Assembly (NCBI GenBank): GCA_964458325.1
Contig: CAYWIM010000018.1
Location: forward strand, 1 to 55,722
Reading direction: 5' to 3'
DNA from: JAGMXM01 sp964458325
Lineage (GTDB): Bacteria > Verrucomicrobiota > Verrucomicrobiia > Limisphaerales > UBA1319
DNA length: 55,722 nucleotides
Position numbers and translations under genes: made by a program. The stretch's first letter is position 1. Each line of letters opens with the position of its first letter. The notes under the pieces are model-generated. The model was not told the DNA's origin, ran no database searches, and saw only the letters and a list, made by a program, of their open reading frames with translations. Positions 24,821 to 33,635 of the stretch are shown in pieces.

Positions 24821-26368
24821 TTACGACACGGGCTGGATCATCCGGTCGAGGATGTTCCGCGTGATTCGTTGGACGCGGGGGTCGGGGCCGTGGGGCGTGG
24901 TGTAGACGGAAGGCCGGACGTAGTTGGGCGGCTCGCTCAAGCCGTCGGTCCACCAGTAAGTCGAGGCGTTGAACACAAAATTGCCGCGCGGTCCGGGGTA
25001 AATCGTTGCGGTATAGACGCCGCCATTGGGTTTGCCGGGTGCGCTTTGAGTGGAGCCTGAGGCGATGACCTCGATCCCGGGGATGGGGGCTGGATCACCG
25101 TGCCATTCCCATCCGACCAGGCCGGGAATGCCTTCCCCGTGCGCCATGCCGGTCCCCGCGAACAGCCAGTGATCTGGGCGGACGCAAATCCAGTCGGCAC
25201 CGCCCGAGAATGGTCCCAAATTGCGTGCGCCAACCAGCTCGCCGGAGCTGGGGCTCTGATGGGGCAGAGTCTCCATGCCCCGGATGGCCTTCGGGTCGCG
25301 CGGGCCGTAGAAATCGACTCGTTCGTATGTGCGGAGGCGGCCGCTGAAGTCGGGCTGGAATTCGATGCGTCCGCAACAGGTGTTGCCGGAGAGGAAAGCG
25401 ACGTTGAGTCCGACGGCGATGGCCTGCTGAAGATTGCGGAACATCTCGATCGAGTAATACTCGTCATGGCCGACGGAGAGAAATCCGCGCGCGCGGAGCA
25501 ACCCGGCGGGGTCGCCGTGGGTGTCGAGGTTAGAGATGTAGGTCACGTCGAACCCATGCTGCTCGATCCAGAAGGCGATGGGGAATTCCCAGAGGAAGAA
25601 CTCGCCGGAGCCGGTCGAGAGGGGAGCATCGAGGATCTGGCAGTATTTGGCATAGGGGCGGTTGAAGCTGACGGCGACGTCCCGCCCCCAGTACCAGGGG
25701 GTGCGTCCGTCGTCGTAGAGCGCGAACTGGCTGGGCCAGCGATTATAGGCCTGCCAGGTGGTGTCGGAACACTGGAACAGGAAGTCCGCGGGGCGATCGT
25801 CGCGGACTATGAAGATGATGTAGCTTTGCCAGCCGTCGGGCCGGGTGGTGAGCTTGCCGACGTACACGCCGCTGAGCCAGTCGCGTGGGATCTCGATCGA
25901 TGCGCACGGGGCCCACTGGCAATCGCGCAGGCGCCGCAAACCGACGGGGGGATCGGGCTGGGGCAGGCCCTGGAACGGGCCGAGCGTCCTCATGAGCCGG
26001 CCGCCGGTCCCGCCATAGAAGCCGAGCCGGTAGACATCGAGCGTGAAGGCGGAAGATGGCCGGGTGCTGACGTGGAAGGTGAGCGTCTGGCCGGCGCGCA
26101 GGCTTGTGTGCGAGCAATACCCTTCGATCCGCGGGCAGCGATACCGGGTTTCGGGATCGACGGCTGTCTTGGTTAAAAGCCAATCTCGCGTGCCAGGCAA
26201 TTGGTTTTCCTTGAGAACGGCATCCGGGGAGCGACGGCTTGAATATCCGGACGATGCGCGCAGCGGGAGGGACGAGCAACCGCTCAACGCCGCGGCGCTT
26301 CCGGCGCCGAACACGCTTTGAATCCACTCACGGCGTGATAATGCGAGCGAGCGGAGGGGGGTGTGCAT
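24821..26368 (-). CDS. Tat lipoprotein with N,N-dimethylformamidase beta-subunit-like domain
   Basis: 515 aa. N-terminal 'LSRREWIQSVFGAG' is a Tat-type RR motif, followed by lipobox 'ALSGC' (Cys31), so it is a folded lipoprotein. A beta-sandwich ('TSLRAGQTLTFHVS', 'LDVYRLGFYGGTGGRLM') leads into the DMFase-type region: 'SDTTWQAYNRW', 'DAPLSTGSGEFFLWEFP', 'FLSVGHDEYYS' and 'FLSGNTCCGRIEF'. The GHDEYYS block is the strongest family sign. DMFase hydrolyses an amide with a mononuclear iron site; here the substrate is unknown and may be a larger amide. The ATG at 26368 is preferred over TTG two codons upstream. It follows the MFS gene by 10 nt and is probably cotranscribed with it. Confidence 0.75.
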   Translation of the reverse strand: MHTPLRSLALSRREWIQSVFGAGSAAALSGCSSLPLRASSGYSSRRSPDAVLKENQLPGTRDWLLTKTAVDPETRYRCPRIEGYCSHTSLRAGQTLTFHVSTRPSSAFTLDVYRLGFYGGTGGRLMRTLGPFQGLPQPDPPVGLRRLRDCQWAPCASIEIPRDWLSGVYVGKLTTRPDGWQSYIIFIVRDDRPADFLFQCSDTTWQAYNRWPSQFALYDDGRTPWYWGRDVAVSFNRPYAKYCQILDAPLSTGSGEFFLWEFPIAFWIEQHGFDVTYISNLDTHGDPAGLLRARGFLSVGHDEYYSIEMFRNLQQAIAVGLNVAFLSGNTCCGRIEFQPDFSGRLRTYERVDFYGPRDPKAIRGMETLPHQSPSSGELVGARNLGPFSGGADWICVRPDHWLFAGTGMAHGEGIPGLVGWEWHGDPAPIPGIEVIASGSTQSAPGKPNGGVYTATIYPGPRGNFVFNASTYWWTDGLSEPPNYVRPSVYTTPHGPDPRVQRITRNILDRMIQPVS

Positions 26369-26378
26369 GGCCAATGGT

Positions 26379-27746
26379 TCAATCTTCGGGCAGGGGTTGG
26401 CCTTTGGTTTCGGGGGCCCAGATCAGCGCGACGATGCCGAGCACGTAGATCGAGCTCATGATGATGGCGGTGGTCCGGAACGGGATCACGGTCGTCAGGT
26501 AGCCGAACAAGGCAGGGGCAGGGGCGGTCAGGAAACGGACTGTATTATAACAGAAACCCACTCCGGTGCCGCGCAGGCGGGTGGGGAACAGCTCCGGGAA
26601 ATAGATCGAGTATCCGGCGAACACGGACAGCGTGGCAAAGCCCATCATCGGAAGCATCCAGTAGGCGTCGGTGGCCGTCTTCAGTGAGTAGAACACGAAT
26701 GCGACGACGATCCAGCAGAGGATGAAGGATCCGAGGAACGCGGTGCGGCGGCTGACGAACGAGGCGACGAAGGTGAAGACGATCATGCCGGTGAATGCGC
26801 CGACATCCTGGAGCGCGGTGCCCCAGGAGCGGACGAAATCGACGGTGGGCTGGGGGGCGCCTTTGAGGGCCTCGGAGATCAGCTCGGGCGAGAAGAAGCC
26901 GATGCCCCAGAGGCCGATCATGCCGGACACGCCCAGGCAGAGGCCGATGATGGAGTTATGGCGCCAGCGGGGGTCGCGGAAGAGATCGGCGAGCGAGCCA
27001 ACGTTTCGTTTGGCGCCGGTGGCGGCGGCGGCCTTGGCCTGTTTCCAGGGCTCGGGCTCGCGGAGGATGAAGAGGATGGGGATGACCAGGATCGCGGGGA
27101 TGATGCCGACGAAGAAGAGCAGGCGCCAGCCGGAGTAATCGCCGACCAGGTTGACGGCGCTGGGGGGGATCTGAGTGCTGATGATCGAGCCCATGATATT
27201 GCCGGTGGCGGACAGGGCTTGGAGCGAGCCCAGGGCGATGGCGCGCATCCGGCCGGGGACGCTTTCAGCGACCAGAGTGGTGGCGGCGCCGAACATGCCG
27301 CCCACACCCAGCCCGACCAGGAACCGGTAGGTCAGAAACTCGGTCGGGCTATGGGCGATGCCGGAGAGGCCGGTGAAGCAGGAGTAGACCATGAGCGTGG
27401 CGGCCATGGTTTTGACGCGTCCCCAGCGGTCGCTGAGCATGCCGAAGAAGATTCCGCCGACGGCCCAGCCGAGCATCATGCAGGCAGTGGCCCAGCCGCC
27501 GAGCGATTTAGCGTGAGTGGCGATGGACTGGAGGAGCGCGGGGTCGTTGGCGGCGGTGGCGGCGTGGATGCCGAGCAGCTCCTTGAGGGCGGGCTCGCGG
27601 GCCAGGATGAACAGCCGCTGGTCCATGCAGTCAAACAGCCAGCCGCACGAGGCGATAAGCACCACCAGCCAATGATAGAGAGTGACGCCGTCAAAGAGGC
27701 TCCCCTGGCCGGAGCCACCCGATGGATTGGATTGAGATGTTTGCAC
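26379..27746 (-). CDS. MFS transporter
   Basis: 455 aa with about 12 transmembrane helices. The MFS loop 2-3 motif is 'GMLSDRWGRVKTM', and 'FLVGLGVGGMFGAATTLVAE' marks helices 4-5, as in the sugar/organic-acid (sialate or aromatic acid symporter) branches. 'YFPELFPTRLRGTGVGFCYN' and the final 'APETKGQPLPED' also match that branch. It starts at GTG (27746), with AGGA a few bases upstream on the minus strand. It is cotranscribed with the DMFase-like lipoprotein and divergent from the ADP-ribosylglycohydrolase gene, so uptake of that enzyme's product is a reasonable inference. Confidence 0.9.
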   Translation of the reverse strand: MQTSQSNPSGGSGQGSLFDGVTLYHWLVVLIASCGWLFDCMDQRLFILAREPALKELLGIHAATAANDPALLQSIATHAKSLGGWATACMMLGWAVGGIFFGMLSDRWGRVKTMAATLMVYSCFTGLSGIAHSPTEFLTYRFLVGLGVGGMFGAATTLVAESVPGRMRAIALGSLQALSATGNIMGSIISTQIPPSAVNLVGDYSGWRLLFFVGIIPAILVIPILFILREPEPWKQAKAAAATGAKRNVGSLADLFRDPRWRHNSIIGLCLGVSGMIGLWGIGFFSPELISEALKGAPQPTVDFVRSWGTALQDVGAFTGMIVFTFVASFVSRRTAFLGSFILCWIVVAFVFYSLKTATDAYWMLPMMGFATLSVFAGYSIYFPELFPTRLRGTGVGFCYNTVRFLTAPAPALFGYLTTVIPFRTTAIIMSSIYVLGIVALIWAPETKGQPLPED

Positions 27747-27895
27747 GGATTCCTATTGGCACATGTTAATTCACGGAACTGCCGACATAGTCCGGATCAT
27801 GCATCGCCATGTCAAGCGCCTGGGCAGCGGAGGCAAAAATCGGCAGGCCGGATTGGGCTCGACGGCGGGGCGGGCATCGGCACAATGTGGGCTTC

Positions 27896-29572
27896 ATGAA
27901 AGCACGCGTTATGAGCCTGGGGCTGGGGGTGTCCGTTCTGGCGGCCGTGTTGGCGGGCGCCGCGGAGCAGTACCGCACGCTGTCCGTGCGCGAGTATCGG
28001 GATCGAATGAAGGGGGGATGGATCGGCCAGATCGCCGGGGTGTCCTGGGGTGCGCCGACCGAGTTCAAGTGGAAGGATGAGATCATCCCCGAGGACAAGA
28101 TGCCGCAGTGGCGGCCGGAGATGATCAACCATGCATTCGGGCAGGATGATCTGTATGTGGAGATGACGTTTCTCCGGACGCTCGAGGAATACGGTTTGGA
28201 CGCCTCGATTCGGCAGGCGGGGATCGATTTTGCCAACAGCGGCTATCCGCTCTGGTGCGCGAACCGGGCGGGGCGGACCAACCTGCGCCGCGGCATCGCG
28301 CCTCCGGACTCGAGCCATCCGAAGTTCAACCGCTGTCCGAACGACATCGATTACCAGATCGAGGCGGACTACTCGGGGCTGGTCGCGCCTGGGCTGCCGC
28401 AAGCGGCGATCGATCTCGGTGAAAAATTCGGGCGTCTGATGAATTACGGGGACGGGATGTATGCGGGCCAATTCATGGGGGCGATGTATGCGGAGGCGTT
28501 TTTCGAGAGCGATCCGGTTCGAATGGTCGAGGCGGGTCTGCGGGCGATCCCGGCTGCGAGCCAGTATGCGGAGATGGTGCGCGATCTGCTGGCGTGGCAC
28601 CGGGCGGATCCGAACGACTGGCAGAAGACGTGGGGGCTCTGCCAGCGCAAGTATCGGGAGAATCCGGAGTATCAGCGGGCGTCCAACGGCGGGATCGACT
28701 GCAAGATCAACGGGGCCTACGTGCTGCTGGGGCTGCTGTATGGGCATCGGGATCCGGATCGGACGATCGTGATCTCGTGCCGGGCGGGGCAGGATTCGGA
28801 CTGCAATCCATCGAGCTCGGCGGGGGTGCTGTTCACGACCATGGGATTCTCGCGGCTGCCGGCGCGGTTCAACACGGGGCTCGACGAGGGGAAGGAGTTC
28901 AGCCACACGGCCTACAATTTTCCGCGGCTGATCGAGGTGTGCGAGAAGCTGGCGCGGAGCTACGTGATCCGGCACGGAGGCAGGGTGGAGTCGAGGGCGT
29001 CGGGCGAGGAGGTGTTTGTGATACCGGTGCGCGAGCCCAAGCCGAGCCGGCTGGAGCTGAGCTGGGCGCCGGGGCCGATCGCCGGCAGCCAGTTCACCCC
29101 GGAGGAGATGGCGCGAATCCGGTATGCGGCGACGCCGGCGGGCATGAAAGAAGCAGTCGAGCGATGGGCAGCCGGCTGGGAGATTGTGGATTGCGGCCAG
29201 GACATGGACCCGGGATTGCGTCCGGAATGGGGAGGGAAGAAGAACGTGCTTTGCACGCATCCGCTGGATCAGGAGACGGGCTGTGTGCTGCGGCGGTCGG
29301 TCGACGTTCCGGCGGGGCGAAAGACGGTGCTGCACTTGGTTGTGGGGCACGATCCGCAGGGCGATTTCGAGCTGCGGGTTCGCGCGGGGGGCCAGGAGCT
29401 GCTGCGGAAGCCGGTGAGCGCGGCGACCTGCACGGATGGCCACTGGCTGGCGGCGGAGGTCGACCTGACGGCGTATGCGGGCCGGACCATCCGGCTGGAG
29501 CTGGTGAACCAGGCCAGCGGCTGGTCCTACGAAGCCGCTTACTGGGCCGAAGCAAGCGTCCGGAGCGAGTAG
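27896..29572 (+). CDS. exported ADP-ribosylglycohydrolase-family protein
   Basis: 558 aa. A signal peptide (about 1-22) is followed by the ADP-ribosylglycohydrolase fold: 'MKGGWIGQIAGVSWGAP' (start helix), 'GQDDLYVEMTFLRTL' (first acidic metal site), 'NYGDGMYAGQFMGAMYAEAF', and 'SCRAGQDSDCNPSSSAGVL', which corresponds to the second metal-binding 'GxDtDtn' block with both Asp. The last 130 residues form a beta-sandwich ('TVLHLVVGHDPQGDFELRVRAGG') like a carbohydrate-binding module. The signal peptide and added module argue for a glycan or glycoside substrate rather than cytosolic ADP-ribosyl protein. It is divergent from the MFS/DMFase pair. The start was chosen at the signal peptide ATG. Confidence 0.8.
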   Translation: MKARVMSLGLGVSVLAAVLAGAAEQYRTLSVREYRDRMKGGWIGQIAGVSWGAPTEFKWKDEIIPEDKMPQWRPEMINHAFGQDDLYVEMTFLRTLEEYGLDASIRQAGIDFANSGYPLWCANRAGRTNLRRGIAPPDSSHPKFNRCPNDIDYQIEADYSGLVAPGLPQAAIDLGEKFGRLMNYGDGMYAGQFMGAMYAEAFFESDPVRMVEAGLRAIPAASQYAEMVRDLLAWHRADPNDWQKTWGLCQRKYRENPEYQRASNGGIDCKINGAYVLLGLLYGHRDPDRTIVISCRAGQDSDCNPSSSAGVLFTTMGFSRLPARFNTGLDEGKEFSHTAYNFPRLIEVCEKLARSYVIRHGGRVESRASGEEVFVIPVREPKPSRLELSWAPGPIAGSQFTPEEMARIRYAATPAGMKEAVERWAAGWEIVDCGQDMDPGLRPEWGGKKNVLCTHPLDQETGCVLRRSVDVPAGRKTVLHLVVGHDPQGDFELRVRAGGQELLRKPVSAATCTDGHWLAAEVDLTAYAGRTIRLELVNQASGWSYEAAYWAEASVRSE

Positions 29573-29647
29573 GGGTTTCTCCTGGCTCATCTCGATCCCC
29601 CTCCTGGGATTGCATCAGGCCAGGATGGTGGTATTGGGGTGGGGCGG

Positions 29648-30241
29648 ATGGACCAGTTTCGATATTTTATTGCGCTGCTGGTGGTGATGGTCGGGCCTAC
29701 GATCCTGGTTTACTGGCTGGCCATACATGGATGGATTGGCTTCTGGCGCCGGCTCGGGATGGCCGCCACGCTGGGGGTGGTCTGGACGCTCATGCTGGTG
29801 TCGGCGGCAGGATTATTCCGCATCCGAGGCTGGCTGCTGTCAGTGGATTTCGGGACGCACGGTTTTCTGGCGATTGCGGGGCTGGTTTGTTTGGGGATCG
29901 CGGGCTGGCTGGGGTGGAAGCTTCGGCGGAACTTTGGGTTCCGTGTGATGGTCGGACTGCCGGAGCTTGCTCCGTCGAAATATCCGGCGCGTCTGGTTGC
30001 GGAGGGGATTCACGCCCGGGTGCGCCATCCGCGGTACGTTCAGCTTTTCGTGGCGCTGGCCGGGTGGTCCCTGCTGGCGAACCACGCTGCGAGCTACGCG
30101 GTCTGCGCGCTTTGGATACCGGGGGTGTGGCTCATGGCCCGGCTCGAGGAAAGGGAGCTGCGGGAACGATTCGGGCCCGCATACGAGGAGTATTGCCGGC
30201 GAGTGCCGGCATTCGTGCCGCGGCGTCCGGATCGATCCTGA
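29648..30241 (+). CDS. isoprenylcysteine methyltransferase / PEMT-like membrane protein
   Basis: 197 aa. About four or five membrane helices (residues 5-25, 33-53, 66-85, 115-150) precede the ICMT/PEMT C-terminal signature: 'GIHARVRHPRYVQLF' followed by 'ARLEERELRERFGPAYEEYCRRVPAFVP'. These residues form the S-adenosylmethionine and substrate pocket. Bacterial homologues are usually annotated only as 'methyltransferase family protein', and the substrate (lipid, quinone or small molecule) is open. A GTG at 29639 would add three residues; the ATG with a G-rich sequence upstream is preferred. Its stop lies 37 nt from the end of convergent glnA. Confidence 0.75.
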   Translation: MDQFRYFIALLVVMVGPTILVYWLAIHGWIGFWRRLGMAATLGVVWTLMLVSAAGLFRIRGWLLSVDFGTHGFLAIAGLVCLGIAGWLGWKLRRNFGFRVMVGLPELAPSKYPARLVAEGIHARVRHPRYVQLFVALAGWSLLANHAASYAVCALWIPGVWLMARLEERELRERFGPAYEEYCRRVPAFVPRRPDRS

Positions 30242-30259
30242 ACGCCGCGGGCGGTGATG

Positions 30260-30274
30260 GGCCGGCGAGCGGCC
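30260..30274. terminator. short GC hairpin between convergent ICMT-like gene and glnA
   Basis: GGCCG (30260-30264) pairs with CGGCC (30270-30274) around a 5-nt loop in the 37-nt gap between two convergent stops. There is no clear U-tract in either direction. It could act as a bidirectional stop, but the evidence is weak. Confidence 0.25.
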
Positions 30275-30278
30275 GTCT

Positions 30279-31691
30279 TCAGGCGTCGTAATAGAGGTGC
30301 ATCTCGTACGGGTGCGGCCGCAGGCGGAGGGCATCATGCTCCTTGCGCTTGGCGCTGACCCACATCTCGAGGAAGTCGAGGGTGAAGACATCGCCTTTGA
30401 GGAGGAACTCGTGGTCCTTCTCGAGGCAATCGAGCGACTCGCCGAGGCTGGCGGGGACGCTGGGGACCTGTTTGAGCTCTTCGGGGGGGAGCTCGTAGAT
30501 ATTTTTGTCGAGGGGCTCGCCGGGATCGATCTTGTTGAGGACGCCGTCCAGGCCGGCCAGGAGGAGGGCGGAGAACGCGAGGTAGGGGTTGGCGGCCGGG
30601 TCGGGCGGGCGGTATTCGATCCGCTTGGCCTTGGGGTTTTCGCTGTAGGCGGGGATGCGGACGGCGGCGCTGCGGTTGCGCGAGCTGTAGGCGAGGTTGA
30701 CGGGGGCTTCGTAACCGGGAACCAGGCGTTTGAAGCTATTGGTGGTGGGGCTGCAGATGGCGCACAATGCGCGCGCGTGTTTGAGGATGCCGCCAATGTA
30801 GTAGAGGGCCATCTGGCTCAGGCCCGCGTATTCGTTGCCGGCGAAGAGCGGCTTGTTCTTTTTCCAGAGGGACATGTGGGTGTGCATGCCGGAGCCGTTG
30901 TCTCCGAAGAGCGGTTTGGGCATGAACGTGGCGGTTTTCCCGTGCTTTTTGGCGACGTTGCGAACGATGTATTTGAAGACCATCATCTTGTCGGCCATCC
31001 GTACGAGGGTGTCGAAGCGGATATCGATCTCGACCTGGCCGGCGGTGGCGACCTCGTGGTGATGGCGTTCGACCTTGAGGCCGAGCTCGTCCATGACGAG
31101 GCACATTTCGGTGCGGAGATCCTGCTGGGTATCGGCGGGGGCGACGGGGAAATAGCCTTCCTTGTATCGGATCTTGTAGCCGAGGTTGGGCATTTCATCG
31201 CGGCCGGTGTTCCAGACGGCCTCCTCGGAATCGATCAGATAGGACGATCCATTGGAGCGGTTGTCGAACTGGATGTTATCGAACACGAAGAACTCGGCCT
31301 CGGGGCCGAACACGGCGGTATCGGCGAGGCCGGTGGCGAGGAGGTAGCGTTCGGCGCGCTGGGCGATGCCGCGGGGGTCGCGGATGTAGGCCTCCTTGGC
31401 GCCGGTCTCGGCGATGGTGCAGGTTAGAGAGAGCGTGGGGACGGCGCAGAAAGGATCGATGAAGGCCGTGGCCGGATCGGGCATGGCGAGCATATCGGAA
31501 GCCTCGATCGACTTCCAGCCGCGGATGGATGAACCGTCGAAGCCGAGCCCTTCGGCGAAGGCCTCCTCGGTCAATTCGCCGATGGGCAGGGTGAAGTGCT
31601 GCCAGGTTCCGAAGGTGTCGACGAACTTCAAGTCGACCATTTTCGCCCCGGATTTCAGGGCCGTTTCGATTGCATTTTTCGGTGTGCTCAT
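30279..31691 (-). CDS. glnA: glutamine synthetase type I
   Basis: 470 aa. ATP-dependent ligation of ammonia to glutamate. Visible blocks are 'FDGSSIRGWK' (50-60), 'EAEFFVFD' metal ligands (131-138), 'GQVEIDIRF' (218-226), 'NGSGMHTHMSL' (265-275) and 'RNRSAAVRIP' (338-347). 'DKNIYELPPEE' places Tyr399 at the adenylylation site of GlnE-regulated (type I-beta) enzymes. The ATG at 31691 gives the normal N-terminus; the upstream in-frame extension is rejected. It is the third gene of the glnB-amtB-glnA operon, 81 nt after amtB, and convergent with the ICMT-like gene. Confidence 0.97.
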   Translation of the reverse strand: MSTPKNAIETALKSGAKMVDLKFVDTFGTWQHFTLPIGELTEEAFAEGLGFDGSSIRGWKSIEASDMLAMPDPATAFIDPFCAVPTLSLTCTIAETGAKEAYIRDPRGIAQRAERYLLATGLADTAVFGPEAEFFVFDNIQFDNRSNGSSYLIDSEEAVWNTGRDEMPNLGYKIRYKEGYFPVAPADTQQDLRTEMCLVMDELGLKVERHHHEVATAGQVEIDIRFDTLVRMADKMMVFKYIVRNVAKKHGKTATFMPKPLFGDNGSGMHTHMSLWKKNKPLFAGNEYAGLSQMALYYIGGILKHARALCAICSPTTNSFKRLVPGYEAPVNLAYSSRNRSAAVRIPAYSENPKAKRIEYRPPDPAANPYLAFSALLLAGLDGVLNKIDPGEPLDKNIYELPPEELKQVPSVPASLGESLDCLEKDHEFLLKGDVFTLDFLEMWVSAKRKEHDALRLRPHPYEMHLYYDA

Positions 31692-31772
31692 TCGGTGATG
31701 GGTATGGGTTTTCGGTTGTTTCGTGGGGGCGGCGATCCGGCTGCCCCGGGTCGATTGCATTAGGGATTGCGA

Positions 31773-33227
31773 TCAGCCGTGATACGCTTCCTCGCCATGC
31801 TCGGACAGGTCCAGGCCGATCGTCTCAACTTCCTCGGACGGGCGCAAGCCGATAGCGGCCTTGATGGCGAAGGCGATCGCGGCTGTGCCGGCTGCGGCCA
31901 AGAGGATGGTGAGGGCGATGGCCTTGAGCTGTTCGATCCAGAGGGTTTTGCCGAGGATGCTCTGGAGGTTGGAAGCGAGGTTGGGGTTGGCGTCGGCGGC
32001 AGCGAAGAACCCGGTCAGAAGGGCGCCGAGGGTGCCGCCGACTCCATGCACGCCGAACGTGTCGAGGGCGTCATCGTAGCCCAGCCATGCCTTGAGCCGG
32101 TAGCACGCCAGGAAGGGGATGAGGCCGGCGGCGATCCCGATGAAGATCGCGCTGGATGGGGGGACATATCCGGCGGCGGGGGTCACGACGACCAAGCCGG
32201 CAACGGCGCCTGAGCAAAAGCCCAGGACGCTGGGTTTGCCTTTGACGATCCATTCCGCGGCGGGCCAGACGAAGGATGCGACTGCGGTCGCCAGCGTTGT
32301 CGTGGTGAACGCGCCGGCGGCAATGCCATCGGCAGCGAGCGCGCTGCCGGCGTTGAAGCCGTACCAGCCCACCCACAGCATCCCGGTGCCGACCATGCAG
32401 AGCACCATGCTGTGGGGCGGCATCGGCTCCTTGGGATAACCGAGCCGTTTGCCCAGGATCAGACAGAGGATCAGAGCTGTCCAACCGGAGGACATGTGGA
32501 CCACGGTGCCTCCGGCGAAATCGACGGCGCGGATCGAGGCGTGGGGGTTCCAGACGCCGTTCATGAGCCCGTCGATGCCCCAGACCATGTGCGCCAAGGG
32601 GAAGTAGACCAGGAACATCCAGAGCGTGACGAACGCGAGGACGGCGGAGAATTTCATGCGCTCGGCGATGGCGCCGATGATGAGCGCAGGCGTGATGATG
32701 GCGAACATGAGCTGATACATCGAAAAGACGTTCTGCGACACCCAATAGGAGTAGTTGATGTTCGGGGTGGAATCGACCCCGGCCAGGAACCGGAACGAAA
32801 GGCCGCCGAGGAAGGGGCTGCCGGCATCGAACACCAGGCTGTAGCCCGCGCAGTACCAGAGGATCGTGACCAAACCGGCGATCCCGAGGCATTGGCCCAG
32901 GACCGACAGCACATTCTTGCGCCGGACGAGCCCGCCGTAGAACATGGCCAGGCCGGGCAGCGTCATGAACAGGACCAGGGCTGAAGATGTCATGAGCCAA
33001 GCGTTGTGGCCGGGGCCGGCTCCGGGGACTCGAGAGGCGACCGTGGCATCGGGGGCGTCAGCGGCTCGAGCCGTGTTGTTGAGGTAGGCCTCGACGTCGG
33101 CCAGGCGTTGCTCGAGAGTCGGTTCCGCCCGGGGTGCGGTGGCCGCGGCATCGGCCGCGGGGCAGGGAGCGGCAGCCAGATGCAGTGCCATGACCGTCAA
33201 CCAGAGCCAGGATCGGATCGTTTTCAT
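31773..33227 (-). CDS. amtB: ammonium transporter AmtB
   Basis: 484 aa. A signal peptide (1-26) and a predicted short coiled segment (35-55) precede the 11-helix Amt core, which begins 'WLMTSSALVLFMTLPGLAMFYGGLVRRKN'-like (split here as 'LFMTLPGLAMFYGGL' and 'VRRKNVLSVL'). The twin pore histidines are His244 in 'GGTVVHMSSGW' and His394 in 'FGVHGVGGTLG'. Helix 11 ends in a cytoplasmic tail with 'ETIGLDLSEHGEEAY', the family C-terminal signature that meets GlnK. The ATG at 33227 directly abuts a dispersed repeat (33228-33258), so no ordinary Shine-Dalgarno is visible. It lies between glnB and glnA. Confidence 0.97.
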   Translation of the reverse strand: MKTIRSWLWLTVMALHLAAAPCPAADAAATAPRAEPTLEQRLADVEAYLNNTARAADAPDATVASRVPGAGPGHNAWLMTSSALVLFMTLPGLAMFYGGLVRRKNVLSVLGQCLGIAGLVTILWYCAGYSLVFDAGSPFLGGLSFRFLAGVDSTPNINYSYWVSQNVFSMYQLMFAIITPALIIGAIAERMKFSAVLAFVTLWMFLVYFPLAHMVWGIDGLMNGVWNPHASIRAVDFAGGTVVHMSSGWTALILCLILGKRLGYPKEPMPPHSMVLCMVGTGMLWVGWYGFNAGSALAADGIAAGAFTTTTLATAVASFVWPAAEWIVKGKPSVLGFCSGAVAGLVVVTPAAGYVPPSSAIFIGIAAGLIPFLACYRLKAWLGYDDALDTFGVHGVGGTLGALLTGFFAAADANPNLASNLQSILGKTLWIEQLKAIALTILLAAAGTAAIAFAIKAAIGLRPSEEVETIGLDLSEHGEEAYHG

Positions 33228-33258
33228 AGGGTCTGCGCAAAAAACCATTCTGATTTTG
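33228..33258 (+). repeat. dispersed 31-nt repeat, copy B, abutting the amtB start
   Basis: It begins AGGGTCTGCGCAAAAAA and ends TTCTGATTTTG. It matches copy A (reverse complement) and copy C base for base in length, with a few substitutions. It lacks the second palindrome arm. It occupies part of the 69-nt glnB-amtB gap and touches the amtB ATG, so it forms the translation-initiation region of amtB mRNA. Confidence 0.75.
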
Positions 33259-33296
33259 CTAGAGGGGATTGGGCGAGCTGGCGAGTCGCGACGATC

Positions 33297-33635
33297 TCAG
33301 ACAGCTTGATCTCCCTTCTCCTCGGTCCGGATCCGGATGGCCTCGATGATCGGGGAGATGAACACCTTGCCATCGCCGATCTTGCCGGTGCGGGCGGCCT
33401 TCACGATGGCCGCCACGGCGGGATCGACATCGCCATCGGCCAGGACCACCTCGATCTTGATCTTCGGGAGGAAATCGACCGTGTATTCGCTGCCGCGGTA
33501 GATCTCGGTGTGGCCTTTCTGGCGGCCGAATCCTTTGACTTCACTGACCGTCATGCCCTCCACGCCAACTTCCGCCAGCGCGTCCTTGACCTCTTCGAGC
33601 TTGAACGGCTTGATGATTGCTTCGATTTTTTTCAT
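33297..33635 (-). CDS. glnB: P-II nitrogen regulatory protein (GlnB/GlnK)
   Basis: 112 aa, exact P-II length. 'MKKIEAIIKPFKLEEVKDAL' style start (seen as 'KKIEAIIKPFKLEEVKDAL') and the T-loop 'YRGSEYTVDFLPK' with uridylylation Tyr51 are present. The B-loop 'KAARTGKIGDGKVFI' and C-loop 'IRIRTEEKGDQAV' bind ATP and 2-oxoglutarate. Linkage to amtB makes it functionally GlnK-like: it should block AmtB when nitrogen is plentiful. It is the first gene of the operon, with a sigma-54 promoter 46-61 nt upstream. Confidence 0.97.
   Translation of the reverse strand: MKKIEAIIKPFKLEEVKDALAEVGVEGMTVSEVKGFGRQKGHTEIYRGSEYTVDFLPKIKIEVVLADGDVDPAVAAIVKAARTGKIGDGKVFISPIIEAIRIRTEEKGDQAV

Noticed and set aside
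27812..29590. 592-codon minus-strand open frame opposite the ADP-ribosylglycohydrolase
   Set aside because: Low-complexity Arg/Pro/Leu sequence, no motif and no ribosome site, while the plus strand encodes a recognisable family.
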